DNA of 50,097 nucleotides from an uncultured Eubacteriales bacterium (GCA_949284545.1 CASDVX010000099.1:1-50097); one strand, 5' to 3'. Positions 8,328 through 17,056 are shown, counted from the stretch's first letter. Notes: generated from the letters alone by a model not told the origin. Made by a program: numbers and translations.

Positions 8328-8974
8328 TGCGTCATTTTCTCCTGCTTTACCTTGTGGTCTATGACGTGGCGGGAGGAAAGCTCCCTGTGGATATCCTCAA
8401 GGGATATTCCCGCCTCTATCATCAGCACCAGAAGATGATATACCAGGTCGGAGATCTCGTATACGGTCTCCTTTTTGTCCTGCGCCTTGGCGGCTATTAT
8501 CACTTCGGTGCATTCCTCGCCCACCTTTTTGAGTATCTTATCAAGCCCCTTGCCGAAAAGATACGAGGTATACGAACCCTCCTTCATGTCGGTCTTTCTC
8601 CCGCGTATAAGCTCCATGAGCATGCCCAGGGAAAAATCCTGCTCGTTCTCGTTCTGCCATACGGGATACTCGAAGCACGAATCTGTGCCGAGATGGCAGG
8701 CGGGACCGTCGGGTATCACCGATATGAGAAGCGCGTCCTTGTCGCAGTCTGCGGTCACGGAAACTATGTGCTGATAGTTTCCGCTGGTCTCGCCCTTGAG
8801 CCACAGTTCCTGCCTTTTGCGGCTGAAAAAGCAGGTCAGCCCTTTTTTGAGTGATATCTCAAGGCTTTCCCGGTTCATGTAGGCCAGGGTGAGCACGCGT
8901 TTTGTGACGGAATCGGTAACTATGGCGGGTATCAGCCCGTTTCCGTCAAATTTCAGCTCGTCGATGTTTATCAT
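8324..8974 (-). CDS. hisIE: Bifunctional phosphoribosyl-AMP cyclohydrolase / phosphoribosyl-ATP pyrophosphatase
   Basis: A 216-residue protein. The ATG at 8974 is preceded by GAAAGGA nine bases upstream; an earlier in-frame start at 9004 has no site. Residues about 1-105 are the HisI cyclohydrolase with VLTLAYMNRESLEISL, FFSRKRQELWLKGETSGN and the zinc-binding DCDKDALLISV and GPACHLG segments. Residues about 120-210 are the HisE pyrophosphohydrolase with SYTSYLFGKGLDKILKKVGE and EISDLVYHLLVLM. They catalyse steps 2 and 3 of the pathway on the product of HisG/HisZ. It is separated from hisF by a 317-base gap, unlike most of the tightly packed operon, and overlaps hisK by 4 bases. Confidence 0.95.
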   Translation of the reverse strand: MINIDELKFDGNGLIPAIVTDSVTKRVLTLAYMNRESLEISLKKGLTCFFSRKRQELWLKGETSGNYQHIVSVTADCDKDALLISVIPDGPACHLGTDSCFEYPVWQNENEQDFSLGMLMELIRGRKTDMKEGSYTSYLFGKGLDKILKKVGEECTEVIIAAKAQDKKETVYEISDLVYHLLVLMIEAGISLEDIHRELSSRHVIDHKVKQEKMTQ

Positions 8975-9291
8975 ATTATCATATCCTTTCAGGGACGGCC
9001 GCAAGGCCGTGCCGATTACGGTATTACGTACAAAAAACGGCGGTCAGCGGGCGACAATGAGAATGCGCCCCGAACGCGAACCCGCACGGGGAGGATGCGC
9101 CGCCCGGTTTTTGCATACCGGAACAGAGAAGCCTGCGTGACCTGCGGACTACGCAGCTTTGCCGGAGATCGTGCGCACATCTTTACTCTTCCTCGCGGGG
9201 GATTGTACTCAAATCCTCACCCAGCCCCGACGGGGCACCGTGCGGCGCTCCTTACCCCGCGCTGTACACGGCTGCCGCACCGCGTTATCCT
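8975..9291. other. 317-base gap inside the his operon
   Basis: No ORF with a ribosome site is visible on either strand. GCCCCGACGGGGC at 9225-9237 is a short perfect hairpin without a T-tract. Most his-gene junctions here overlap or lie within tens of bases, so the gap is unusual and may be a remnant of a lost segment or hold an internal promoter. Confidence 0.5.
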
Positions 9292-10050
9292 TTATATTCT
9301 CGCGGGTATCCCGGCGGCGGCCATGTCCCGCTTCAGTTCCTTTATGCTCACTTCTCCGAAGTGGAAAACCGACGCGGCGAGACCTGCGTCCACCCAGGGT
9401 AGAGTCTTAAAGAGCCGGATGAAATCCTCCGCGCATCCCGCCCCTCCCGAGGCTATCACCGGGACGGGCAGGGAAGAGCAGAGCGCGTCCAGCATTTGTG
9501 TGTCGAAACCGCCCTTGACCCCGTCGGTGTCTATGGAATTGAGCACCACTTCTCCCGCGCCGCTGTCCACGCAGCGCTTTATCCATTCCGCCGCGTCCAG
9601 ACCCGTGTCCACCCGGCCGCCGTTTGCAAATACCCGGAAACCGCCGCCCGCGCGCTTGACGTCCGCAGAGATCACCACGCACTGGCTGCCGTACCGCTTT
9701 GCCGCCTCGTATATAAGAGACGGGTTGCGTATCGCCCCGGAATTCACGCTCACCTTATCCGCGCCGCATTTCAGCACCCGGTCGAAATCCTCCAGACTGC
9801 TTATCCCGCCGCCCACGGTCAGGGGAATAAACACCTTTGACGCTGTCCGGCAAAGTATGTCGGTGAAAAGCTTCCTTCCGTCCGACGAGGCTGTTATGTC
9901 ATAAAAAACAAGCTCGTCGGCGCCGCAGCGGCTGTAAAATTCCGCAAGCTCCACGGGGGAGGATACGTCGTTCAGCCCCTCGAAATTAACGCCCTTAACC
10001 ACCCGCCCGTCCTTTACGTCCAGGCAGGGTATGATCCTTTTGGTTATCAT
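9292..10050 (-). CDS. hisF: Imidazole glycerol phosphate synthase, cyclase subunit
   Basis: A 252-residue (beta/alpha)8 barrel of normal length. The start is the family signature RIIPCLDVKDGRVVKGVNFEG with the catalytic Asp in CLD. TVGGGISS, ADKVSVNSGA, VVISADVKR and VLNSIDTDGVKGGFD follow, including the second catalytic Asp (DTDG) and the phosphate-binding IASGGAG. With HisH it forms the synthase that uses glutamine-derived ammonia to convert PRFAR to imidazole glycerol phosphate and AICAR. Its start overlaps the hisA stop by 4 bases. Confidence 0.97.
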   Translation of the reverse strand: MITKRIIPCLDVKDGRVVKGVNFEGLNDVSSPVELAEFYSRCGADELVFYDITASSDGRKLFTDILCRTASKVFIPLTVGGGISSLEDFDRVLKCGADKVSVNSGAIRNPSLIYEAAKRYGSQCVVISADVKRAGGGFRVFANGGRVDTGLDAAEWIKRCVDSGAGEVVLNSIDTDGVKGGFDTQMLDALCSSLPVPVIASGGAGCAEDFIRLFKTLPWVDAGLAASVFHFGEVSIKELKRDMAAAGIPARI

Positions 10051-10760
10051 TTTGCCACCTCTACAGCTTCCTTAAGGTTTACCGCTCCCGTGTAGTATGC
10101 CTTGCCTATTATCGCGCCGTGTATATTGACGGCGGCAAGCTGTCTCACGTCGTCAATGGAGGATACTCCGCCCGAGGCGATTATATTGGCGGGCAGCTCC
10201 CGGGAAAGGCGTCGGTACAGGGAAACGTTGGGGCCCTGCATCGCCCCGTCTCTTGAAATATCCGTGCATATCAGCGTGCCTATGCCGAGAGCGCACATGC
10301 GCCCGCAGAACTCAAAAGCGTCTATCCCGGAGCTTTCCGTCCAGCCGTTTACGGATATGAGCCCGTCGCGGATGTCCGCGCCCACGGCTATCCTGCTCCC
10401 GTACTCCCTGGCGGCAATGGCGAGAAGCTCCCCGTCCTTTACCGCGGTGGTGCCGAGTATCACCCTGTCCAGCCCGGCGGAAAGATATGCCTCCACCGTG
10501 TCAAGGCTCCGCACGCCGCCTCCCGTCTCGCAGAAAAGACCGCAGCTGTGCTTTATTTCCCGTATCACGTCGAAATTCGGCGTTGAACCGCCCCTCGCGC
10601 CCTCAAGATCCACGATGTGGACGTGTGTTGCCCCGAGGGAAACAAAATCGCGGGCTATGGCGGCGGGGTCGTCCCCGTACACGGTCATTTTGGAATAATC
10701 GCCCTTGTAAAGCCTCACGGCCTTGCCCTCAAACAGGTCTATGGCGGGATAAATATACAT
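10047..10760 (-). CDS. hisA: Phosphoribosylformimino-AICAR-phosphate isomerase
   Basis: A 237-residue barrel enzyme with the family start IYPAIDLFEGKAVRLYKGD containing the first catalytic Asp (AID). THVHIVDLEGARGG, ETGGGVRS, VILGTTAVKD, CTDISRDGAMQGPN with the second catalytic Asp (TDISRDG), and ASGGVSSIDD follow. It carries out the Amadori isomerisation of ProFAR to PRFAR, step 4. It starts 4 bases after hisH and overlaps hisF by 4 bases, so translation is coupled along this part of the operon. Confidence 0.97.
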   Translation of the reverse strand: MYIYPAIDLFEGKAVRLYKGDYSKMTVYGDDPAAIARDFVSLGATHVHIVDLEGARGGSTPNFDVIREIKHSCGLFCETGGGVRSLDTVEAYLSAGLDRVILGTTAVKDGELLAIAAREYGSRIAVGADIRDGLISVNGWTESSGIDAFEFCGRMCALGIGTLICTDISRDGAMQGPNVSLYRRLSRELPANIIASGGVSSIDDVRQLAAVNIHGAIIGKAYYTGAVNLKEAVEVAK

Positions 10761-10764
10761 GATG

Positions 10765-11382
10765 TCACCCTCCCGTGCGGCAGAATGCCCTCAGAATGTT
10801 AAGTCCCGTTTCCCCGCTTTTCTCCGGGTGGAACTGACATCCGAAAACGTTGCCCTTTGCCACGGCGGCCGTGAGAGGGACTCCGTATTCCGCATCGGCG
10901 GCCACATATTCGTCGCATTCAGTTGCGTAATATGAGTGAACGAAGTAAACGAAATCGCCGTCCTTGATAAATTCAAACAGGGGACAGTCGGGCTGGCGGA
11001 ACCGCAGGGAATTCCAGCCGATATGAGGGATCTTGTACCCGGCGGGGATCACGTGGGCGATAGGACGGATCTCTCCGGGTATGAGGCCCAGACCATCGTG
11101 CTCCCCGTACTCGAAGCTCCTGTCAAAAAGAAGCTGCATACCGAGGCATATTCCGAGAAGAGGCTTGCCCAGCGAAGCCTCCTTCTTTACCGCGTCTCCC
11201 AGACCGGACGCGCGCAGCTTTTCCGCTGCGTCTCCGAAAGCGCCCACGCCGGGCAGTACCACGGCGTCGGCCGAGACTATCACGGAGGGATCGGAGGTCA
11301 CGGCGGCCCTGACCCCTATTGCGTCAAACGAGCTTTTGAGGGAGAAAAGATTTCCCACCCCGTAGTCAACCACAGCTATCAT
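10765..11382 (-). CDS. hisH: Imidazole glycerol phosphate synthase, glutamine amidotransferase subunit
   Basis: A 205-residue class I glutamine amidotransferase. The ATG at 11382 begins MIAVVDYGVGNLFSL, the normal HisH start, and shares one base with the hisB stop. A longer frame reaching 11478 is only read-through of hisB. The catalytic triad is visible: the nucleophile in LLGICLGMQLLF, and His and Glu in FGCQFHPEKSG. GVGAFGDA and HIGWN are typical of HisH. It supplies ammonia to HisF, encoded two genes downstream. Confidence 0.96.
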   Translation of the reverse strand: MIAVVDYGVGNLFSLKSSFDAIGVRAAVTSDPSVIVSADAVVLPGVGAFGDAAEKLRASGLGDAVKKEASLGKPLLGICLGMQLLFDRSFEYGEHDGLGLIPGEIRPIAHVIPAGYKIPHIGWNSLRFRQPDCPLFEFIKDGDFVYFVHSYYATECDEYVAADAEYGVPLTAAVAKGNVFGCQFHPEKSGETGLNILRAFCRTGG

Positions 11383-11969
11383 CACAGCACTCCCTTTGTG
11401 GACGGCACCCTGCCCAGATACGCGGGATCCGTCTCCGCGGCGTCCCGCAGACACCGGGCGGCGGCCTTGAATACGCATTCGGCTATGTGATGGGAATTTT
11501 CTCCGGAGAGCTGCCTCACGTGGAGCGTAACGGCGGAAGCCCTGACAAAGGCCAGCCAGAATTCCTTTACAAGCTCCGAATCAAAATTCCCTATTTTCTG
11601 CGCCGGTATCGAAACGTCCCAACTTAGCACCGACCGGCCCGACAGGTCTGCGGCGCAGAGCACGAGAGCCTCGTCCATGGGGATGACGGAATGACCGTAC
11701 CTGCGTATTCCCGATTTGTCGCCCAGCGAAGAGCAAAAGGCCTGCCCGAGACATATTCCTATATCCTCCGCCGTGTGGTGAAAATCCACGTTCGTATCTC
11801 CGCTGCACGACAGGTTCAGGTCAAAGCAGCCGTGGGCGGAAAACAGGGTGAGCATATGGTCAAGAAACCCGCAGCCTGTGTTTATATCGCTTTTTCCGCT
11901 CCCGTCCAAAACAAGGGAAAGGGTTATGTCCGTTTCGGCGGTTTTGCGCCTTATATCCGAGCTTCTCAT
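11382..11969 (-). CDS. hisB: Imidazoleglycerol-phosphate dehydratase
   Basis: A 195-residue monofunctional IGPD. The manganese-binding repeats are present: GFLDHMLTLFSAHG and VDFHHTAEDIGICLG in the first half, and SGENSHHIAECVFKA in the second. The N-terminal phosphatase domain of enterobacterial HisB is absent; hisK at the end of the operon fills that role. GAAAGGAAG about seven bases before the ATG is the ribosome site. A 412-base gap separates it from hisC. It catalyses step 6, dehydration of imidazole glycerol phosphate to imidazole acetol phosphate. Confidence 0.97.
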   Translation of the reverse strand: MRSSDIRRKTAETDITLSLVLDGSGKSDINTGCGFLDHMLTLFSAHGCFDLNLSCSGDTNVDFHHTAEDIGICLGQAFCSSLGDKSGIRRYGHSVIPMDEALVLCAADLSGRSVLSWDVSIPAQKIGNFDSELVKEFWLAFVRASAVTLHVRQLSGENSHHIAECVFKAAARCLRDAAETDPAYLGRVPSTKGVL

Positions 11970-12381
11970 ATTTTTTCTTCCTTTCTCGTGGTTGGTTCTT
12001 GTATAGTGACATGTGCTTTTTAAAAATCGAATCCGCCGCCTGCGTCCCCGCCTCAGGCCGCCGCCTGCAAATCACTGCAGCGCCGCTTCTATTTGCCGCC
12101 GGCCGCCTCTCCTTCAGCGTTTCGCAAACCCCTCACAAAGCCGGCATGCGCGCCGTCTCTCGTCCTGCGTTTCGCGCCCACGGGCTGCCGTGCAGTATCT
12201 AACCGGCCGGACGTTTTTTGCGTGACCCTGACAAATTTGCCGCCCGCGGGACGTAACTTCGCTGCAAGCCCCGTTTTTTGGATCCTACCGCCAGCGCCCG
12301 AGGGAAATACCACGGTCCCTCATTTGGCGCGGGAATGCCGTGTGACGCCGTAGGTTCCGCATTGAACCGGCTGACGCGCGG
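11970..12381. other. 412-base gap inside the his operon
   Basis: A C- and T-rich stretch between hisC and hisB. Several frames are open but the conceptual products are low-complexity (Pro, Ala, Arg, Cys) with no ribosome site or recognisable domain. No T-tract terminator is visible. It may be a decayed insertion; hisB keeps its own ribosome site. Confidence 0.5.
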
Positions 12382-13443
12382 TCATATGCTTTCGAGTATT
12401 TCCCGTATCGCGCCCACGAGAGCCGCCATCTGCTCTTCGCTGCCCACCGTGATGCGGTCGTAATCCTCTATCCTCGGAAGGGAGAAGTGCCGCACGAGTA
12501 TCCGGCGTTTCCTGAGCTCAAGGCAAAGTTCCCCGCCGCCTATTTTCGGGTGCCGTGCAAAAATGAAGTTAGTCATCGAGTCGGTGAGTTCAAAGCCCAT
12601 CCCTTTAAGCTGCTCCGACACGGCGCGGCGGGTGTCCGCTATCTTACGGCAGTTAAGACGGGTATATTCCCCGTCCTCCAGCACGCCTATGCCCGCAGCC
12701 ATGGTCATGCGGTTGATGTTATACGGGTTAGTGGAATATTTCACGGTTTTAAGGTCGTTTATCAGCTCCGGGCACGCCGCCCCGAACCCTAGCCTTGCCC
12801 CCGCCATGGAGCGGGATTTTGAGAACGTCTGTGTCACAAGGAGGTTGGGGTATCTGCGTATAAGAGGCACGCAGCTGCGCGCGCCGAAATCCACATAAGC
12901 TTCGTCGATGACCACCACGTTGTCGGGATTGTTCGCGACTATCGCTTCCACGCTTTCCGCGGACAGAGCGAGACCGGTGGGAGCGTTGGGATTGGCTATG
13001 AAGACCGTGCCGCCGCACCCGAAGTAGTCCTCCGGCGCAAGGGTGAAATCCTCACGGAGCGGTATTTCCCTGAATGGCACCCCGTTGAGTCCTGCAAAAA
13101 CCGGATAAAACCCGTAGGTGATATCGGGAAACACCGCCGGCACACTGTCGCTGCAAAAAGCCTTGAAGGCGAAATCAAGTATTTCGTCGGAGCCGTTGGT
13201 CATAAGGACACAGTCGCTGCCGACGCCGCACATTTCCGCGGTTTTCCGCGTAAGCTCCGCACATTCCGGATCCGGGTACAGCTCCAGTTTTTCTGCTGCC
13301 AGTGCGGCTGCCCTGACAGCTTTGGGCGACGGCGGGAACGGCGATTCGTTGGTGTTGAGCTTTATATACCCGTCCCCGGGCGGCTGTTCACCCGGCTGAT
13401 ACGGAGTGAGGCAGCGAAGCCGCTGACTTAAAAACCTGCTCAT
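12382..13443 (-). CDS. hisC: Histidinol-phosphate aminotransferase
   Basis: A 353-residue fold-type I PLP enzyme of the usual length. Landmarks are IKLNTNESPFPPSP at the substrate-binding N-terminus, LMTNGSDEILD, FIANPNAPTG, VVIDEAYVDFG with the PLP-ring Asp and Tyr, and TFSKSRSMAGARLGF containing the Schiff-base Lys. The C-terminal domain has FIFARHP and RRILVRHF with the carboxylate-binding Arg. It transaminates imidazole acetol phosphate to histidinol phosphate, step 7. It overlaps hisD by 4 bases. Confidence 0.96.
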   Translation of the reverse strand: MSRFLSQRLRCLTPYQPGEQPPGDGYIKLNTNESPFPPSPKAVRAAALAAEKLELYPDPECAELTRKTAEMCGVGSDCVLMTNGSDEILDFAFKAFCSDSVPAVFPDITYGFYPVFAGLNGVPFREIPLREDFTLAPEDYFGCGGTVFIANPNAPTGLALSAESVEAIVANNPDNVVVIDEAYVDFGARSCVPLIRRYPNLLVTQTFSKSRSMAGARLGFGAACPELINDLKTVKYSTNPYNINRMTMAAGIGVLEDGEYTRLNCRKIADTRRAVSEQLKGMGFELTDSMTNFIFARHPKIGGGELCLELRKRRILVRHFSLPRIEDYDRITVGSEEQMAALVGAIREILESI

Positions 13444-14723
13444 TTCTTCTCACCCTCGGTCCTTATCAGCGCGCTTTCAGCGTGCGCGGTGAGTCCCTCC
13501 GTACGTGCGAAGAACGCCACATCCTCCGCAACGGCGCCGAAAGCCTCCGCAGAATAATAGGTGTACTGTATCTTTTTTACGAAATCATCCACCGACAGGG
13601 GACTGGAAAATCTTGCGGTGCCGCCTGTGGGAAGGGTGTGGTTCGGACCGGCGAAATAATCGCCCAGAGCCTCGGGACAGTTCCTGCCCAGAAACACCGA
13701 TCCGGCGTTCTCTATCCCGTCGAGGATGTCAAAGGGACTGTCCACGCACAGTTCGAGATGTTCCGGAGCAAGCTCATTGGATATTTCCACTGCCTCGGAC
13801 AGGCTGCCCGTTATGATTATTTTCCCGTTGGTGTCTATGGAAGCTCTTGCGATATCCTTCCTTTCGAGAAGGGGGATCTGGCGTTCAAGCTCGTCTCTCA
13901 CCGCGTATGCAAGCTCCTCCGAGTCAGTCACCAGGACAGCGCTTGCCAGCCTGTCGTGCTCGGCCTGGGACAGCAGGTCCGCCGCAGCGTGAGACGGCGG
14001 CGTGTTTTTATCCGCGATTATAAGTATCTCGCTGGGACCTGCTATCATGTCTATGGACACTGCTCCGAATACCTGCCGTTTCGCCTCGGCGACATACGCG
14101 TTGCCCGGACCGACTATCTTGTCCGCACGAGGTATGGTTTCGGTGCCGTACGCCATGGCGGCCACAGCCTGAGCACCGCCTACGGCGAAGACCCTGTCCA
14201 CGCCGGCCACATATGCGGCGGCGAGGATGGCGGGATTGACCTTTCCGTCCTTGCCCGGAGGAGTGGTCATTATTATTTCCCCGCATCCGGCAATTTTCGC
14301 AGGTATGGCATTCATGAGCACGCTGGACGGGTACGCCGCGGTGCCGCCGGGGATGTAAAGACCGGCCCTGTGTATCGGAACGACTTTCTGCCCCGTCACA
14401 ACACCCTTTTTGTTATTGAGTATAAACCCGCTCCTCACCTGGTTTACGTGAAAGGCGCGGATGTTTTCCGCCGCCCTCTCGAGCACGCCCCTGAATTCCG
14501 GGTCGGCCCCGTCGGCCGCGGCCTTTATCTCCGCCGCAGGCACTTCGAGGCTGCTCAGCTTTACCCCGTCGAATTTCTCGCAGTATTCCATAAGGGCCGC
14601 ATCGCCCCGCGCGCGCACGTCGCTTATTATGGAGGACACCGTGTCCTCAAGGCCGGTTATCCGTTCCCCGCGCGCCAGGATGCTGCTCACGGGAGTGTCG
14701 CACAGTTTCATTATCTTTATCAT
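13440..14723 (-). CDS. hisD: Histidinol dehydrogenase
   Basis: A 427-residue protein from the ATG at 14723, preceded by GGAGG ten bases upstream. A longer open frame to 14843 adds residues unlike the family. Signatures include YIPGGTAAYPSSVLMNAIPA, the NAD- and substrate-binding VGPGNAYVAEAKRQVFG, IDMIAGPSEILIIAD, the zinc-ligand region DLLSQAEHD, and ELAPEHLEL with the catalytic Glu-His pair. GPNHTLPTGGTARF near the C-terminus supplies the last zinc His. It oxidises histidinol to histidine in two NAD-linked steps, the last pathway reaction. It lies 31 bases after hisG and overlaps hisC by 4 bases. Confidence 0.96.
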   Translation of the reverse strand: MIKIMKLCDTPVSSILARGERITGLEDTVSSIISDVRARGDAALMEYCEKFDGVKLSSLEVPAAEIKAAADGADPEFRGVLERAAENIRAFHVNQVRSGFILNNKKGVVTGQKVVPIHRAGLYIPGGTAAYPSSVLMNAIPAKIAGCGEIIMTTPPGKDGKVNPAILAAAYVAGVDRVFAVGGAQAVAAMAYGTETIPRADKIVGPGNAYVAEAKRQVFGAVSIDMIAGPSEILIIADKNTPPSHAAADLLSQAEHDRLASAVLVTDSEELAYAVRDELERQIPLLERKDIARASIDTNGKIIITGSLSEAVEISNELAPEHLELCVDSPFDILDGIENAGSVFLGRNCPEALGDYFAGPNHTLPTGGTARFSSPLSVDDFVKKIQYTYYSAEAFGAVAEDVAFFARTEGLTAHAESALIRTEGEKK

Positions 14724-14754
14724 AAGGCATCGTTCCTCCGAAAGAAATACGTAT

Positions 14755-15393
14755 TCATATGATACCTGTGAGCTGCGAGGAAAGTCCGTCAAAAAGAGCG
14801 GATATCCTGTCGCCCTTAAACATAAAGCCCGCTTTGTTTGCAATGAGCCTCGCGCTTATGGGGAATATCTCCTCATATACCTCAAGGTCATTTTCCCTCA
14901 GTGTGGTTCCCGTCTCCACTATGTCCACTATCACGTCCGAAAGCCCGAGTATGGGTGCTATCTCTATGGAACCGTTGAGATGTATTATGTCGATATCGCG
15001 CCCGCGGGAAGCATAGTACCTCTTTGCCGTGTTCGCAAATTTTGTGGCGACACGCAGGGTACGCAGACGGTCGTCCCTGAACCCTTTTTTGGCGGCGACG
15101 GCCATACGGCACCTGCCGAGCCCCAGATCCAGAAGCTCGTACACATCGGGCTCGTATTCGGCGAGTATGTCCTTGCCGGCGACACCCACGTCGGCGGCGC
15201 CTCGTTCCACGTATATGGCCACGTCGGACGGCTTCACCCAGAAGTAGCGCACGCCGGCGGCCGGGTTTTCAAATATCAGCTTACGGCTGCTTTCAAGCAC
15301 CGAGGGACATGGAAAACCCGCGCTCTCGAACATGCCGTATACCTTTTCGCCAAGCCTCCCTTTGGGCAGGGCGATGTTAAGCATATCTTCCAT
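14755..15393 (-). CDS. hisG: ATP phosphoribosyltransferase, short form
   Basis: A 212-residue HisG-S type enzyme. It lacks the C-terminal ACT-like histidine-binding domain of the long form, so it should need the HisZ regulatory subunit encoded just upstream. NIALPKGRLGE, ADVGVAGKDIL, LGLGRCRMAVA and the PRPP-binding DIVETGTTLREN are all present. The ATG at 15393 follows GGAGG nine bases upstream. A second in-frame Met three residues later is possible. It starts the pathway by joining ATP and PRPP. It lies 2 bases after hisZ, so the two subunits are probably made in a fixed ratio. Confidence 0.96.
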   Translation of the reverse strand: MEDMLNIALPKGRLGEKVYGMFESAGFPCPSVLESSRKLIFENPAAGVRYFWVKPSDVAIYVERGAADVGVAGKDILAEYEPDVYELLDLGLGRCRMAVAAKKGFRDDRLRTLRVATKFANTAKRYYASRGRDIDIIHLNGSIEIAPILGLSDVIVDIVETGTTLRENDLEVYEEIFPISARLIANKAGFMFKGDRISALFDGLSSQLTGII

Positions 15394-15395
15394 TG

Positions 15396-16499
15396 TCAGG
15401 TACCTCCGTCCATCTTTACGAGTTTGCCGTATCTCAAACCCTCGGGCAGCTGCCTGAGGGCCAGCACGCGGCTGCCGTCAGCCGACAGCTCCTCGGCCTT
15501 CTTCCTCACCGCAGCCGGATCACAGTCGCATCCGTATAAAAGGACCACGTCCGCGTCGTATGCAACGGAATCGGCGCCCAGGTACATCAGCTCATCCAGA
15601 TACACGGCGAACCCCACTGCCCTTGAGGAACGGTTCATTTTTACCATCAGCCTGTCATACTGTCCCCCCGACAGAATGCCGGCGGGTATGCCGGGCACGT
15701 ACCCCTTGAACACCACTCCGTTATAATATCCTATATCGTTGACCACGGAGAAATCCACGCGTATCATATCCGCAAAACCGGCGCGTTTCAGGGCGCCGAG
15801 CAGCGCCTCCAGCTGATAAACGGATTCACCCAGAACCCCACCGTCAGACAGCGCTTTTATCTCGTCCGGAATCGACGCCCCGCTGCCGGTCACGGAAACA
15901 AGACTCAGCATCGCGCGCAGGCCGTCACCGTCCGCGCCGCAGTCACGGCATATTCTTGCGAGCTCATGGGAATTTTTTTCGCCCACGCAGCGAAGCACGC
16001 CGGGACGTTCGTTTTCCGGTATGCCGCAGGCGTCCATAACGCCGGACAGTATCCCGAGATGGGATATGCTCAGTATCCCTCCGGACGAGACCGTGCGCAG
16101 GCTCTCCGCCGCAAGGGAGAGGACCTCGAAAAGGCAGTAGCTGTCCGTGTCCCCTATGCATTCCACGCCGACCTGAGTTATTTCACGGAAATCCCTCGTT
16201 CCCTTAAATACCCGGTATACGTTCTCATTATAATACACTTTCTGCACTTTTCCGGGCTCGTCGCGCCCGTTTTTCACTATGGAAAGCGTCACGTCCGGCT
16301 TTAACGCCATCAGCTTTCCGTCTGTGTCGGTGAAAGTTATTATATTGTCAGAGATGAGGAAATCCCTGTTGCGCGCGTAAAGCTCGTATTCCTCGAATTT
16401 GCTCATCCTGTAACGGGAATAACCGCTGAGCTCGTAAAGGGCGCTGAGCCTTGATATCATGGATTCCCCGGAGTTTTGCGTGGCGTAAACGGAATTCAT
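15396..16499 (-). CDS. hisZ: ATP phosphoribosyltransferase regulatory subunit
   Basis: A 367-residue protein related to class II histidyl-tRNA synthetases but without the tRNA-binding domain. The aminoacyl-synthetase-like motif 2 region reads KLMALKPDVTLSIVKNG, followed by YYNENVYRVFKG. The C-terminal half has DIGYYNGVVFKGYVPG and ILSGGQYDRLM, a motif 3-like segment. HisZ paralogues carry the histidine feedback site for short HisG. It is one residue shift from the yerC stop (4-base overlap), with GGAAGG as ribosome site. Position and length exclude a true HisS. Confidence 0.94.
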   Translation of the reverse strand: MNSVYATQNSGESMISRLSALYELSGYSRYRMSKFEEYELYARNRDFLISDNIITFTDTDGKLMALKPDVTLSIVKNGRDEPGKVQKVYYNENVYRVFKGTRDFREITQVGVECIGDTDSYCLFEVLSLAAESLRTVSSGGILSISHLGILSGVMDACGIPENERPGVLRCVGEKNSHELARICRDCGADGDGLRAMLSLVSVTGSGASIPDEIKALSDGGVLGESVYQLEALLGALKRAGFADMIRVDFSVVNDIGYYNGVVFKGYVPGIPAGILSGGQYDRLMVKMNRSSRAVGFAVYLDELMYLGADSVAYDADVVLLYGCDCDPAAVRKKAEELSADGSRVLALRQLPEGLRYGKLVKMDGGT

Positions 16500-16828
16500 T
16501 TCGCACTTCCTTCCCCGCCGTCCGAAGATTCGACCGGCGCTTCTCTCTTTTTAAGCCTGTCTATGGCCGTGCGGTACCCTCCGCTCCCGTAATGCAGACA
16601 CCGGCTAACACGGCTTATGGTGGCGGTGCTCACGTTGACGTCCCGGGAAACCGCCTGATAGTTGGCGCCCTGATCCAGCAGCACCGCGACTTCCAGCCGC
16701 TGAGTCATGTCCTGTATTTCCTTTATGGTGCATATATCCTGAAAAAAGTCATAGCACTCGTCAATAGTTTTAAGGTTCAGAATAGCCCTGAAAAGCCTGT
16801 CTACGGCCTGCGAACGTATACCCGGCAT
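16496..16828 (-). CDS. yerC: YerC/YecD-family TrpR-like regulator, first gene of the his operon
   Basis: A 110-residue protein of the TrpR superfamily. The core reads FFQDICTIKEIQDMTQRLEV, then ANYQAVSRDVNVSTATISRV, the helix-turn-helix, and CLHYGSGGYR at the end. The family is frequently the first gene of his operons in Firmicutes and has been proposed there as a histidine-responsive repressor (called HisR in regulon reconstructions). GGAGG at 16839-16843 is the ribosome site. The gene is preceded by a promoter overlapped by two inverted repeats, which fits autoregulation of the whole operon. The 15 C-terminal residues are a variable, charged tail. It overlaps hisZ by 4 bases. Confidence 0.92.
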   Translation of the reverse strand: MPGIRSQAVDRLFRAILNLKTIDECYDFFQDICTIKEIQDMTQRLEVAVLLDQGANYQAVSRDVNVSTATISRVSRCLHYGSGGYRTAIDRLKKREAPVESSDGGEGSAK

Positions 16829-16853
16829 TGATTATACACCTCCGAAATTTTAG

Positions 16854-16891
16854 AACATTATTATGTTATCACTTTATTACAGTAAAGTCAA
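16854..16891 (-). promoter_or_regulatory. his operon promoter with two inverted repeats (candidate YerC/HisR operators)
   Basis: On the minus strand TTGACT (16891-16886), a 17-base spacer and TAACAT (16868-16863) make a sigma-A type promoter about 35 bases before yerC. ACTTTA/TAAAGT (16871-16888, six bases between the arms) covers the -35 and spacer. AACAT/ATGTT (16854-16867, four bases between the arms) covers the -10. A repressor bound at either would block polymerase. The sites and promoter are seen directly; the binding protein is inferred from the adjacent yerC. Confidence 0.6.
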
Positions 16892-17056
16892 CGGTCGAAG
16901 ATGTTTATTTTTTGTAAAGAAATTTTGTGAAAAACGTGTGTTGTACGCCGATTAAAATATTGTGGCGTATATCGGGATAAACTGACCTTTTGCAGCCGAT
17001 AATAGTTGAAGGGAGCACGCTGCTCCGAAAAATGATGAAAGAAAGGGACGGTAAAT

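Noticed and set aside
12093..12353. Small plus-strand ORF in the hisB-hisC gap
   Set aside because: Low-complexity product, no ribosome site, opposite to operon direction.
13482..15726. Two long plus-strand frames (426 and 421 codons)
   Set aside because: They mirror hisD, hisG and hisZ; no ribosome site and no recognisable protein.
16893..17056. Riboswitch or sporulation-sigma promoter before the coat genes
   Set aside because: Only a short GGAGCA/TGCTCC stem is visible; no conserved aptamer or clear sigma-E/K boxes.
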